Positions 22,644 through 34,369 of a stretch of DNA of 64,000 nucleotides are shown piece by piece. This DNA comes from Anastrepha obliqua (taxonomy: Eukaryota > Arthropoda > Insecta > Diptera > Tephritidae): positions 8,928,001-8,992,000 of the forward strand of contig NC_072896.1 of NCBI RefSeq assembly GCF_027943255.1. The letters are read 5' to 3'. The notes under the pieces are model-generated. The model worked only from the letters and a program-made list of their open reading frames with translations. It did not search any database and had not been told where the DNA came from. A program made the translations under genes and the position numbers. Within the stretch, counting starts at the first letter, position 1, and every line of letters starts with the position of its first letter.

Positions 22644-23500
22644 TATTTCTTAAAAAAGAAATTTCAATTGAAAAGAAAACAATTTAAATCGAAACAAAAA
22701 TTTCTCTTATATATAAACATTTTCTTTTTATATTGGAAAAATTTTTTTGCCGGTCGAATTATGATTTTTTATTCAAAAAGCATGTTTTTCTCAGCAGAGT
22801 AAAAGTTTTAGAAAAATTTTGCTTAGTTCCGTATTTTTGTATTAATATAATATTTTTTTTGTAGTCAATGCCAACCAATTTTTAAGAGACATTTGAACTA
22901 GATATTTTTTTTTATTTGAAAAAAATTTGAAGTAAAATTTTTTTGTATTTTTATTATTTATTTTATATTATTAAAAGAAATTTGTTTTAATTGAAAATAT
23001 TTTTTGCTTTTATATTTGAAAAAATTTTTTTTCGGTTTTTATACTAAGCCGAAGTATATTTTTCTATTGAGAAAGCATGTTTTTCTCAACACAGTAAAAA
23101 TTTTAGAAAAACTTTGCTATGTTCCGTATTTTTGAATTAAAAGATTAAAAAAAACACTTTTGGACTTCTTAGTGTTAAAACCTATTTTTTGCAGCAGTGA
23201 ATTCTTTTCTGAAATCTTTTTCCTTTTCAATTTTTATTTATTTTAATTTTTTGAGCCGCGCCAACCAATTCTTATGAGATGAAATATTTGAATTTTTTTT
23301 TACTTAAAAGAAAAAATGAAAATTCGAAGAAAAATTGATTAATATTTCACAAATATTTTTTTGGTTGAGCTGGGAAAATTATTTATATATTAGTTGAAAA
23401 AAAAAGTCGAATCACATTTTTTTTACTGAAAGAGCCCATTTTCTTCAAAAAAGTATAAATCTTTTTCAGTTTTGTTTAGTTCACACAGGAGAAAAATCAT

Positions 23501-24565
23501 AACAATTCAAACACTTCGTTAATTTCAGTCAAGAATTGCGGGCTGTATCTTTCACGCCATTGGGAAACTCCAGCATTGCTGCGTTCCATGACTTTCCATG
23601 CCAACCAAATGCTATCAAATACGTTAAATGATCCACATTTTTTTGTAAATTTTTTAAACAATTTTCAGAGCTCAATTAATTTCTTCCTTTGCGAAAAAAC
23701 CAAAAATAAACGTCTTTTATCGACCTTCTAAAGTAGGCTGCCGCTCAAGTAAAGAAAATTTCTTTTTCTTCTCCCTGGCATGCAATGGATATGAAAATAA
23801 ATTTAATTGCTGGTATACTACAGAGAAAATGTACAAAAACGCCCAACAAAAAAACCAAAAAAATTCAAAGCTCCTACCTACATGTCCTTCTACACATATG
23901 CACACATAAATAGACTCCTCCCAGCATCAAAATTAACTATTCGTGTAGCCCTTTACGAGCGCGATCATGATTTATGAGTGATATCTTTTTCCAGGAGCAT
24001 AAAAAATATATGCACTCACACATATACGAGTATAAGTGTGTGATGGGCGAAATTTGCTAGTTGTGTTAGCAGATAGTCTGCTGAAATGCATGAGTGCTGA
24101 TAGGAATCATAGCAAAAGAAGAAAAAAAAAACACGAAATGTTTTTATGAAAGGAAATAACAAAGGAAATGTTAAAGCGCAAATTAAGATATCAAAAGTAA
24201 AACGTTGTGGACAGTTCTTAATTCTTGCGCTAAGCTTCATTTAAAATGCAGCACAGCAAAATTTGAACGAAAGATAGTAATAATTTATATTTTTTTAAAA
24301 CCTTTGATTTACTGCAGCATATACTTTGCAATATGACTGGATGTAATAAAAAAATATTTCATTCTTTTTATCTCGCATTGCAGAATTCCCTACTCACATG
24401 CATATGCAGCGTCGTGATGAGAAAAATGAAATCAAAGCAGCCGCTACTCAAATCCAATCTATGGAAATGACATCTCAAAGCAGCAGCCCAACCAACGTGC
24501 GCCCGTGCCGACTGTTGGGTTGTTGAACTCGTAAAAAGTGTGGCATTGATGCAACATATGCCACC
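23501..24565. other. No gene seen
   Basis: AT-rich, with purine-rich patches. A short open frame after an AG at about 23533 is discussed under rejected items. Confidence 0.45.
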
Positions 24566-24626
24566 AACGAAGCTATTGCTGCTGTTGTTGCTACTGCTGC
24601 GGCTGCTGCTGCTGTTGATGCTGGTA
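24566..24626. repeat. GCT/GTT trinucleotide (opa-like) repeat
   Basis: Interrupted GCTGCTGTTGTTGCTACTGC-type units. Poly-Ala or poly-Ser frames on either strand follow from the repeat. No exon signals were identified. Confidence 0.8.
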
Positions 24627-25412
24627 CCACCATCAACGAGGCGGCGAACAGCACTCGGTGACTCTGTGATGTGCAGCAATTGATGCAATGACTCATAAAT
24701 TTTGCTAAAATTTTATAATACTAAAAATGGATTTTTGTATTTTACAGCGCATCATAAAAGTCAAATTCACGCATGACACCATTGCACGAGAAGCTAATAT
24801 AAATTTGTGCAGTTGAATGTGTGAGTTCTTGAGAGAATGAATATTTTTTATGTTCATACAGGCATATGGAGTCATATACACATATATGTATGTATGTGTA
24901 TGTACGTGTATGTAGGTAAGCATTTATATTTCTCCATAGACTTGCTGTTGCCGAACAATTTGCTGATGCAGATACCGATGACAATTCCACAATTCGTTCT
25001 TACAAAGCATAAAGTTAAATTAGTTGAACTAAAATGTACTAAAATGTACTGAAATCAACTGAGCTACATAGTAAAAGCGTAAAGTTAATTCAGTGAAGCG
25101 AATTTAGTACTGTAGATGCAGTCATAACTACTCAATGGTATGGAAAGTCTCAAGCCTGGTAGGGAAAATAATTTTTTTTTTCAACTCTTTTGTGCTCTTC
25201 GCTATATAAATTACGATAGCAGCGGAACTCATTGAGAAGTTTTGGCAGTTTTTTTATTTCTCATTTAATTTTAATATTTTTCTGCAAATATATTTCATTT
25301 TCCTATAAAAATCATGTAAATCTAAGTTTAAAAAATTGTGCAAAGAAAAAAAAAATCAACAAACTTCAGTACAAATTTCTTACGTTTTCAGAATTTATAG
25401 AAAAATTTCAGG
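24627..25412. other. No gene seen
   Basis: Short TATG/TACA-rich stretch at 24870-24920. AT-rich elsewhere. Confidence 0.45.
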
Positions 25413-25414
25413 TA

Positions 25415-25669
25415 CACAGTCTTAAGCCCATTAAATTTTGGTGTAGTAAAGGGCAAGTTCGAAGTGACTTAAAAATCGCGTTGATTTTTGACAATTTTTT
25501 CGCTGACCCCTTTGGGTGTTCCGTTCCGTAGAAGGAACATCTCGCGCACTCGTTAAATGTAGAGAATGGTCCTGTGCCAGTAAAACAATTGTCAAAAGTC
25601 AATGGTATTTTAGAGCGACTTCAAACTTGTATTTTATTGATCGAAAATTTAATGGGCTATAACCCTGCG
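25415..25669. mobile_element. 255-bp fold-back MITE with ~90-bp inverted arms and TA duplication
   Basis: The left arm starts CACAGTCTTAAGCCCATTAA (25415) and runs to GTTGATTTTTGACAATTTTT near 25500. The reverse complement of the right end (25585-25669) starts CGCAGGGTTATAGCCCATTA and ends TTGACTTTTGACAATTG. TA lies directly outside both ends (25413-25414 and 25670-25671), the target duplication of Tc1/mariner-like elements. The arms are about 70-75% alike by eye, so the insertion is old. Related termini occur at 5614, 46201 and 47557. Confidence 0.7.
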
Positions 25670-25671
25670 TA

Positions 25672-26459
25672 GTCAAAAAAGTTCTAGAAATTCTAATTAA
25701 AAAATTGAAACTTTGATTAAAATTTGATGTATTTGTTTTGCGACTTATATGAAGTTTTAAACTTGGATTTACTTACATATTGGGTTTTATAAAAGAATGA
25801 ACTAGAACAGAAAAAAATTGTTTAAACTAAATAAAAAACAAGTAAATTAGTAAAATTTGTAAATACGTTTCAGTGCTAGAGTGCTCTTCATGCAACGTCA
25901 TTTATCTTACTTAAGGCGTGAGTCTTCCCACCATTTCATGAGTTTGCAGCAAAAAAACCAAAAAAATGATTTATCAAGGTCTTCACAATATGACTCTGCG
26001 TGGATGATAACCACAACATTCGACGTGAATTTTTGCCTGGCTGGATTTTTTCATGTTTGAAAATAAATAATAACGCTGAGAGCGAGGCCTAGAGAACACG
26101 GCTGGGGCTGAACCCATTCGTGGCGCACCTCCCTAAATTTCGGGGCCACACAGTAGTCAGACAGACAATGAATTATGCGTGCGAAAAATTATATAAACTT
26201 TTCCGATTAGAAGTTGTATACTTGCGCGTCCTTTCTCTAGGCGTGTCCGCCTATTAGATAGTATTTCGCTATGAGGGAAATCTGTGCGCTAAGTTTTGCT
26301 TATTTAGGCTTAACAAAATTTCTTTGCGTTTAACATTCAGAGTCGGCCACAATTGTTGGAAGATTCTGCAGGTCGGTTCGTTACACCATCTCTCGTTCGC
26401 TATTCTTAATTTTTTTTTCAAAAATAGTTAGCCACGCTTGTAAGCGTAAGTCTGTAGGT
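25672..26459. other. No gene seen
   Basis: AT-rich, then more mixed sequence from about 26080. Nothing recognised. Confidence 0.45.
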
Positions 26460-26762
26460 ATGATTTCTACCGTAGGTGAATTGGTTGAAGTACCACCCTG
26501 GCACTCCCTGAGTGATACTGATGCGCTATTTTGATACCATTAAGAGATCTCCAAAGGGCAGATAACTACAGCCAGCCAGAGTTGTTGATGTAATGGAGAA
26601 GGTCGATGTGACTTAGGCTGTCGAAGAACAGTGCAGCCAGTGAACTTAATCGTCTAGCTACCAGACTCGGACACTTACAGAGAAAGTTCTCAACTGTCTC
26701 CTTCTCTGAAAGGTGCCCATAGCTTCTGTAATGGGGGCTATATGGTAAACTTAGGTTTTCCT
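26460..26762 (-). mobile_element. Non-LTR retrotransposon C-terminal fragment
   Basis: The minus strand reads GHLSEKETVENFLCKCPSLV, then ARRLSSLAALFFDSLSHIDL and HYINNSGWL, the His/Cys-containing C-terminus found in R1/LOA/Jockey-type polyproteins. A stop follows Trp-Leu, and the continuing frame (LSALWRSLNGIKIA) is probably read-through of an old mutation. It is a fragment of about 300 bp. The clade cannot be fixed from this piece. Confidence 0.6.
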
Positions 26763-26949
26763 CGTGTGTGCCGATCGTTCAATGATCGTTACAAGTACGT
26801 GTTTGAAAATTGAATGGCGTGGAGTCCCTAGTAGTTTCTGAGTCCCCCGTCTATCATACTGGAACTAAAGGCTTTGCGAAATATCACAGGAAGAACTGGA
26901 GCTCCATTTTTTCTACATTTTCCAGACAGGGGGATACTAAAGATCGGGT

Positions 26950-29470
26950 ACGAGATTGTTGTTGTTGTAGCCGTAATACAAGTCCCGTCAGTGTAGCGTG
27001 TATCACCGGTCGTTTTCGTCCAGCTCATCGAAAGGTAGGTCCAGGAAACATGCTGTTTCGACAGGTTCGGTCGAGAGGGAGAGGAGTGTTAGATAAGTAG
27101 GTTTTAAAGGGAATGAGAAAAGGTGGTTAGTGTCATGCGGGGTACCTACACATGCCGTACATATGCTTGGTATGCCGGGGTCAATTCTGGGTAAGTAGGA
27201 GTGGAGCCTGCTACAATATCCATAACGTAATTGTGCCAGTGTTACGCGGATCTCACAGGGAGGCTGGAGCTCTTCATGTGCTGTAGGTGGTGGTTGAACT
27301 CCCATTACGGCATTCGGTGGACGGGAGCTTATGAAGATGGTAACAGTCTCCAGGTCAATGTCGTTTAATGTCTGTCTAAACACTGTCTATGCCAGTAGAT
27401 GCCTCCTGACGTGCCTGGGAGGCGGCTATGGCTCAAGCAGGTGTCTGCGAGGGTGAAACCTGTGGCAGCACCCTAACAGTAACTGCATGCTGAGCAGTTC
27501 GTTACGCTTCTTCACAGGTAGCATATGGGCCTCGTCATGAAGGTCTTGTATTGGGGACATCAAGAGGCAACCCGTCGCTGTCCTAATGGCAGTGTTTTGG
27601 CATGTCTGAAGCTTTATCCACTGCGTGTCACTAGTTCCAGACAACCAGACAGGGGCAGCATAGTTTAGAACCGGCCGGCCAATTGCCTTAAATGTCGATA
27701 GCAACAATTTTTTGTCTTTGCCCCAAGTGCTGCCGGCAAGCGATTTGAGGACCTAGTTGCGATTTTGGACTTTAGTGGCAATTGCGATTGTGTGCGCTGA
27801 GAAGTAGAGCAAACTGTCGAAGGTTACACCCACAATTTTGTCGGAATTTGTGTGTCATCGACTTTTACCTTGACAGACAGTTTGATCTCCTTTGTCCAGG
27901 TGGTAAAGAGGGTCGCCGTGGACTTAGTGGGGGAAAGTTGGAGATTCCTCGCATTGAAAAAGCGAGAAAGGTCGGTGAGGTAGTTGTTCACTTTGGAGCA
28001 CAGGCCATCGATGCCATTGCCCGACGCAGTCGTCAGCGTATGAGACCAGGGAGACTCCCTTTGGTGGCTGGGGGAGTTTCGTGATATGTCTTCTGCTCAA
28101 ATATGAACAAGACTTTATCAATAAAACGGTCCGCGGATGACATATGACAAAAATAAATTTTTTGTTTTTTGGTAGAACTGTTATAAGCTCACATGGCAAA
28201 TTTCAGCGTGATATGTCACATAGTTTGTTTTCTGTGCTACTGTAAACAAGTCAAACTCGAGTGTGTTTTTTCGAATTTAACGATGGAAATTCAAGTTGAA
28301 CAAAGAATTTGTTTGGAATTTTGTTATTCTAACAAATGCTCACATTTCATAACTGGTGACGAGACTTGGGTTTATGAGTATGACGTCGAAACAGCCCAAC
28401 AATCATCGGAATGGCGCTCCCCGGAGGAGCTGAAACCCAAAAAACCACGCCAAAGTCGCTCAAAAATTAAGGTTATGCTGACTGTTTTTTTCGATTACGA
28501 AGGTGTGGTGCACTCGGCAAGGCCGATCGATTAACGCTGAATATTATTTAGACGTTTTAAAGCGTTTGTGCGAGAACATTCGTCTTAAAAGGAAGGAATT
28601 GTGGGACAACAAGTCATGGTTCTTGCATCACGATAATGCACCAGTTCACACATCACGTCTTGTTCGCGATTATTTGAACAAAAATAATGTTAATATCGTT
28701 CCGCAAGCACCGTATTCGCATGTGACTTTCCTGTTTCCTGTTCCCCAAGCTGAAGTTGCCCCTCCGTGGAAAACATTTTGAGACAATTGAAGTCATAAAA
28801 GAGAATTCGAAGTAGGAACTGAAATCCATACCGAAATCGGCCTTCCAGAAATGCTATGATGATTGGAAAAAACGTTGGCATATGTGTATCGCCTCCAATG
28901 GTGATTACTTTGAAGGAGATAAAATAAAAATTGAACAATAATTAACCGTTTGTGTTTTATTAAATCAGGATCGTTCATGTTTGAGCAGAAGGTATAAGTT
29001 GAACAGCAAGGGTGAAAGGGCACCACCCTGCGGAATACCTTGCTTGATCATCCTCTGTTTAGAAGTTGGGTCACGAAAGATGACTGACGAGTGACGACCG
29101 ATCAGATAGTTGGCAGACCATCTCTTCAGCCCTGAAGGGAGAGTCGACTGATAAATATCATCTAATAGCGTGTAATGGGTAACAGTGTCGAAAGCCTTCT
29201 TCAAGACCAACGCTCCTAGGACAGTCCTCTCGCAGGGTTTTGGTTAAGCCCGCGGATTATCTGGGCGTTTATGACGGTGAGTGCAGTGATGATGCTATGC
29301 ACTCATCGGAAACCAGACTAATGTGGGGCTGGGGCCAGGTGTTTCGTGAAGAGTGGGAGTAGGAGGGCTTCAAGCGTCTTCACTACTGGGGAAAGGAGAG
29401 TTATCGGCCGATAAGATTCCCCTTAGTTGGCGGGTTTTCCAGGTTTTAGTAAGATACGAGGTCTCTGATT
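26950..29470 (-). mobile_element. Jockey-like non-LTR retrotransposon, split by a mariner
   Basis: On the minus strand: a decayed N-terminal RT block (about 29230-29470, SYRPI-type motif with frameshifts); the frame 28965-29210 (KKAFDTVTHYTLLDDI, then IKQGIPQGGALSPLLFNLYL); the mariner insertion; then KLPQPPKGVSLVSYADDC, with the catalytic YADD at about 28029-28040; the frame 27426-27707 (RPVLNYAAPVWLSGT, KLQTCQNTAIRTATGCLL); and the frame 27003-27383 (VTLAQLRYGYCSRLHSYL, ending LPFDELDENDR). The stop is followed by GTATTACGGCTACAACAACA, a typical 3' UTR for such elements. Several frameshifts and stops are present. The 5' half with the endonuclease is absent. Confidence 0.88.
28087..28992 (+). 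mobile_element. Mariner (D34D) with TIRs, N-terminal half deleted; nested in Jockey
   Basis: TA (28085-28086) and TA (28993-28994) flank 906 bp with TIRs CTTCTGCTCAAATATGAAC (left) and CTTCTGCTCAAACATGAAC (right, reverse complement). The coding part starts near 28282 (MEIQVEQRICLEFCYSNKC). It jumps directly to FITGDETWVYEYD, so most of the DNA-binding domain is deleted while the first catalytic Asp is kept. After a frameshift at about 28530, the frame has HHDNAPVHTSRLVRDYL with the second Asp. The third Asp (ACDF) lies in another frame beside a small deletion. The insertion separates the SPLLFNLY and YADD motifs of the surrounding Jockey-like RT. Confidence 0.9.
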
Positions 29471-30030
29471 CCAGTTAAGTCGACCTCTTCCTAGCAAGCT
29501 CATCAGCAATTTCATTTCCTTCATATGTTTCCTTCTTCCATGTTCCTATATCCTGGAAGTAAGATAGGAAATATGTTACCTGTACACTAAACAATTTTAT
29601 CTCCTCCTTACAAGAGTTGACTAGATTGGATCCACTCCTGCAGGATTACAAAGACTTTTGCATGAAAAACACTAGCAGTATTGGGCAATTTTAAGAAAAA
29701 AGATAAGTTAGCTGATTTAGAGAAACCCCCTGCTCCGACTCCCGATTCCATTTTGGAGCCGTCGGTGAAGACAGAGGTACCAGCTGTGTACTTATTAGTA
29801 AATTTTTGTGCCGAGTCTCGCTGCCGTTGTCTTGATTTCGTGGGGGAATTACTGGGATATTTATGCCAGGCGATATGGTAAAATGTGGACATCATTTAAA
29901 GGTGTCGCTTCTCACTGTGTCACGGCCTTAATTATTGGCATCAGCTCAAATGCGAGAGGTTCGGAATATACAACTCTGCCCAAGCCTCCTTCGAGATTGA
30001 ACCCACCTGTGTATGTATGGATGGACTTGC
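29470..30030 (-). mobile_element. Non-LTR retrotransposon RNase H fragment
   Basis: The frame 29608-29895 on the minus strand contains TSVFTDGSKMESGVGAGGFS (first RNase H Asp) and LPNTASVFHAKVFVILQ (the Glu position reads Lys). About 29490-29540 reads GNEIADELARK, the RNase H C-terminal motif, in another frame. Upstream, 29900-30030 gives RT-to-RNase H linker sequence with stops. It abuts the 5'-truncated Jockey copy but belongs to a different element, to judge from the domain order. Confidence 0.75.
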
Positions 30031-31944
30031 CCTGTCTTACAACTTATTACTTTTTTTTGGAAAATTTTGATTGTCTTTTGTTTTCAGTAAAATATTATGA
30101 GTTTTTTTTCTTAAAAATTCAGCCGTAAGCATTTAAGAGACACCAAAAAAGCTTTCGATGAAGTACTAAATTTACTAGTAGCGAAGGAATACTGGTTTCT
30201 TGATTGCTTTTAGAAGAGCAAATACAAATACACATAAGTAGCTACTGACAACTTCGTCGAAAATATTTTGTTTAAAAATTTTGTGAAGTCAAGTTGAAGG
30301 AAAGCTTATTAGTTTTTAGTTTTAATATTTGTAGTAAATTCAGTTACTGTGAAGAAAATTATCAGACAATTTTTCATACCTCTGACAACTTCCATCCCTT
30401 TAAGTGTGTACAAAAACAATAACAACTTACCAATCAATGAAATTCGTATTAACGAAATAAACACTTCAAATATTATTTTACACAGCTCAACTATAACCAC
30501 CGGCCAATCATTTAATTCACAAACGACTGAAGCGAAAAACACATATGGACAACAAAAAAAAAAGAAAAAAATGAAATAAAAGCCATTAAATTATAATGCA
30601 AGCTCACTCCATCCCTATTAAGCTCCAGCCAGGGACAAGTACAAGCATACTTGGCTGAAATCTGTTTGTCCCGCTGAGCTTGACACATGGCTCGTCTGGC
30701 CGCAACAAATTGAGACAAAATTAAATTAATATGCCATTTAATTGAAATTTAACCACATTTGCATTTATCGATGCATATTCACATATCTACACAGATACAT
30801 ACATCGATCCAAAGGCATATCCATATACACGCGGAAGGAGATGGCGAGAGTTGAGGAACATATCTACTTATATAAGTATGGAGAAAATACAGTTTCGTGC
30901 GAAAGTCTAAGACTACTGGAGTGGGAGTCATTATTATTAAATTTAGTAAATCAAAATTGTTATGTGATTTCAGTAGATGTTGTCTTTCTTTGAGTGGCTA
31001 CGTTTATTGAACTGGGTGTCGACTTAATTAGCGTCAAACGCTTAGTTTAGTTTCAACACCACAAACCTCTGCTGTCTTATTGGTTGAGTTTCCTAGAGCT
31101 ACTTTGTTCTGTCCAGAGAGAGAAGAAGAGACTCAAATTCCAAGTCTGAAATTTCTGGGAACTATTGCTGTTGAGGAGTGGTTGGCAAGAGCTCGTAGCC
31201 TTGCTTTTGCTAAACCCGAACAATTGCAAAGATAGTGAACAGGAATTAATTTCTCTCCCAATTTTCTATAACTACGGCATTTATTTTTATGTGGTATGTT
31301 TAACCACGCCGCTAATTATCTTCCCTTCTTGTGTTGGGTCGATCGTACTCAAGGTCAATTCTTTCCGAACATTGCACGGGCTGGTAGGTCCATACCTCGC
31401 CTACTTGTAATGCTGTAATAGTGAGACTCCAGTTTCACCTTAGTCCGGCTGAAGGGAACTCCTACTGGTTCCCGTTCAGTCAAGCTCAAGGAAGATTTTA
31501 GTCTCATACTAGAGAGACTTCGAGCCATTGATTGAGTGAGCTGAGTTCCTTTATGCACTGAATGACAAGTTTGGATGTTTTGATGATTAAATTTAACACT
31601 TTTCTAGGAACTTCATTATCCGTAAAGAAAGCTATCTTAGTTCTAGTTTGAAAACTTCCCTGATAACTAGCAATTCTGTTTGGGTTACGCTAGCCTTTTC
31701 TGGAAAACGTACTAATTTTGACATTTGTTGGAATTCGGGGTAGAATGCTGCCCGAGGCCGCAGCCCGTCTTTGTTCCATTGTTGTTGATTTTTGGTTAAA
31801 AAAATACCTAAATATTCGCTTCTTTCTCCAAACTGTTGTAGATGGGAACACCACAGCGAAATATTTAATATTTAAGCTTGGAGTAGAGGGCATAGTACAC
31901 CTTATGGTTGAAGTGAATAGTCTCCCTTTCGTATCCATCTATTT
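30031..31944. other. No gene seen
   Basis: The open frames at 30742-30993, 31165-31410 and 31690-31948 (both strands) show no known domain. 30980-31560 is less AT-rich and may be an old repeat or LTR, but I found no paired copy. Confidence 0.4.
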
Positions 31945-33830
31945 ATAGTAGGGGCACTCCGCAAGGTGGTGTTCTCCCGCCTTTTCTCTGGGTTGCTGTC
32001 GTAAATGACTTGCTGGAGGAGCTGATGAAAGGGGGCTGTTAGGTAGTTGCCTACGCGGATGACGTGGCATTAATCGTTAGAGGAAAATTTGTGGATACTC
32101 TGTACAACTTGATGCAGGGATATCTGAACGTAGTTGTTAGATGGGCAACGTATTGCGGCTTGTCGGTGAGTCCTCTTAAGACGGAGCTCGTCCTATTTAC
32201 GAGGAAATATAAAATACCCAGAGCTCAACTTCCCTCACTAGAGGGCGCTTCTCTCATGCTTTCTGACAAGGTAAAGTACCTAGTCCTTGACAGCAAGCTC
32301 ACATGGAAGCCCAATATTGAGGAAAGAGTGAGGAAGGCAACAATCGCCTTTTATGGGTGCAAGGGCGCAATTGGCAAAAGATGGGGCCTTTCGCCTTGAG
32401 TTGTTTTCTGGCTATATAATACCATTGTAAAACCTATCTTGTTATATGGAGTCATAGTCTGGTGGAACTCACTAGAGAAGACGACATTGGTGAAGAAGCT
32501 GGAGAGAGTTCAGAGGTCGGCACTCATTGGAATCAGTGGGAAGCTTCAAACGACTCCTACTCTTTCGCTCAACGCAATGTTAAATGTGGTACCTGTAGAC
32601 ATCGCAGGCAGAATTGCCGCTACACGTACCGCAATCAGACTGAGGAGCTCGGACTATAAGCTCAACCTCACTTATGGGCACTCAAGGGTCCTTAGAAACT
32701 TCGAGTTCATCCCTCTGTCAACGCATCCGTGTATACCCTCGGTTAGTTTAACCGGAAGCTTCTCCACTCATATTCCGTCAAGGGAAGAGTGGACGGAGGG
32801 CTACACTTAGAGGCAGGGCCTGGTGAACTTATTCACGGATGGATCAAAGTTGAAAGAAAGGGTTGGCGGAGGAGTCTTTTGCGAGGAGCTCCCCATCAGA
32901 CTCAAATTCAGGGCCACTGCAGTGAGTTCCAGGCTGAGGTAGCCGCAATCAAGGAGGCAGCAGATGGACTGCTCAAATGCGTACTAACAGTCAAGAAAGT
33001 AAATATTTACTCCGACAGCCAAGCGGCAATAAGGGTCCTCGGGGCTATGACGGTACATTCGGAACTGGTGAAGGAATGCCTGACCTCACTTTCGACTACG
33101 TACGAATTCTTTCATCTGTGTTCCTGGCCACAGCGACATTGCGGGAAACTGTGAGGCGTATGAGCTGGCCAGACAAGGGACATGTGAGGTGATTTATCCG
33201 CGAAGGGAGGGAATGGGGATCCCCCTGACTACCTGCGGTCTGCTCCTAAAAAGATGGGTATCGCGCCAACTCAGCGAGCGCTGGGGAAGTACACAAACGT
33301 GTAAGGTAGCGAAATTCTTCTGGCCACGTGTGGACTGGAAGCGTTCAGGCCAGCTTCTGAGGCTGACAAAATATCAGCTCTCTAATCTCGTGAGTTCTCT
33401 CACATGATACAATGCGCGAGCAATGCATGCTGTGAGACTTGGAATCACCTCGAGTCCTTTTTGCGCTGGATGTATTGAGGATGAGATAGAATCATCTCAG
33501 CACCTTCTCCTTAGCTGCCCTGCTCTGGCGGGGCTAAGATCCAGGCATCTTGGCTCTTGCTTCTTTGCCACGCCTGCTGACATAGCAGGCGCTGACCTTA
33601 AAAATTTGATGAATTTCATCAGCAGCACAAAGCGGTTGACGCAAACATAGTCATCGTTCATAATCTGCACGCTCCTAACCATCCCAGCACCACCTCTCCC
33701 CGCCTTCTCCCTGCACCCCATCGGTCTTTCTTTTTCACCTCACCTCCTTCATAATAGTATCACAAAGGACGAATCTTTCTTCGTCCAAGTGTGCTCATTC
33801 CCTGGACAACCATACCAACCTAACCTAACC
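31945..33830 (+). mobile_element. LOA-like non-LTR retrotransposon, RT palm to 3' end
   Basis: It starts in the RT palm with RGTPQGGVLPPFLW (31949), followed by VVAYADDVALIVRG (catalytic YADD at about 32050-32061). It continues KYLVLDSKLTWKPNIEERV, GAIGKRWGLSP (stop), ILLYGVIVWWNSLEKTTLV and LSLNAMLNVVPVDI. RNase H follows: LVNLFTDGSKLKERVGGGVF near 32820, FQAEVAAIKEAADGLL and IYSDSQAAIRVLG in a shifted frame, and then CSWPQRHCGKL-type text where VPGH is expected. The C-terminus (SPFCAGCIEDEIESSQHLLL, SCPALAGLRSRHLG) ends at the stop at 33650. The 3' UTR ends in CCAACCTAACCTAACCC near 33829. At least four frame breaks. The 5' part is missing. Confidence 0.85.
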
Positions 33831-34369
33831 CAGTGCAAGGAAATTTGAGCGTGGTTTGTAGGATGACCACTTGCATCCAATATAGCGGGCAAAATTAAGT
33901 TAAGCAGGTGGACATAAAATTCATATTTTGAGAACCATGCTTTGCTTTAAATATCTCGATCTCTTTCTGTCTTATGGATGGCTTGGTTAATCAGGAAAAA
34001 TACCTGAAAACTCTCAATGATTTCCCGTTTCTATTTTTGAAGAGGAAAAGATTTTTCTATAAATAATAGGATAAAGAAAACCCACACAAGGGTAGTTATA
34101 CTCAGCATAGGTTAAGAGTAAAGTTGAAGATCTATAGCGGTCATTTCAGAACTGGATTATACTATTACTGAGGAATGTTGTTAGGCTTAAGTTTACTTAG
34201 TAGCGATTATGGAAATGAAACCATGACTAGTCAAAAAAAATATTTGGAAAAATTGTGGGTGATCGCAGCAACGCCAGCGAGGGTCGTCCAATAAGCAGTT
34301 TGCGCATTCGCGTACCAGCACCCAAGTCACTGTCCACAGTTACCATTTGGAAGTTCTAAAAACCTCCTT
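33831..34369. other. No gene seen
   Basis: Unremarkable AT-rich sequence between two retrotransposon fragments. Confidence 0.5.

Larger units (their letters stand above)
20700..23500. repeat. AT-rich tandem array, five or more imperfect units
   Basis: Each unit carries, in order, a TTTTTCGGTTTTTATACHAAGYCGAA-type block, AAAGCATGTTTTTCTCAACA, CAGTAAAAGTTTTAGAAAAA, TAGTTCCGTATTTTTGTA, and then CAATGCCAACCAATTTTTA. The TAGTTCCGTATT-type marker occurs near 20899, 21283, 22824, 23119 and 23477. After subtracting the Helitron between the second and third, the period is about 295-385 bp. Homopolymer runs make unit edges fuzzy. No coding capacity. Confidence 0.7.

Noticed and set aside
23535..23630. 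Possible exon after TTCGTTAATTTCAG, open for about 30 codons
   Set aside because: It ends in a stop with no good donor and contains the GCCAACCAA block of the neighbouring tandem array, so it is more likely a repeat unit.
24368..24696. Poly-Ser/poly-Ala frames around the GCT repeat, possible opa-type exon
   Set aside because: Open frames follow from the trinucleotide repeat; no convincing splice sites or flanking coding sequence.
27782..28084. 100-residue plus-strand open frame
   Set aside because: Antisense shadow of the Jockey-like RT, which carries YADD on the minus strand.
30980..31560. Possible solo LTR (less AT-rich, GAGACTC-rich)
   Set aside because: No second copy, no clear TG...CA ends and no target duplication seen.
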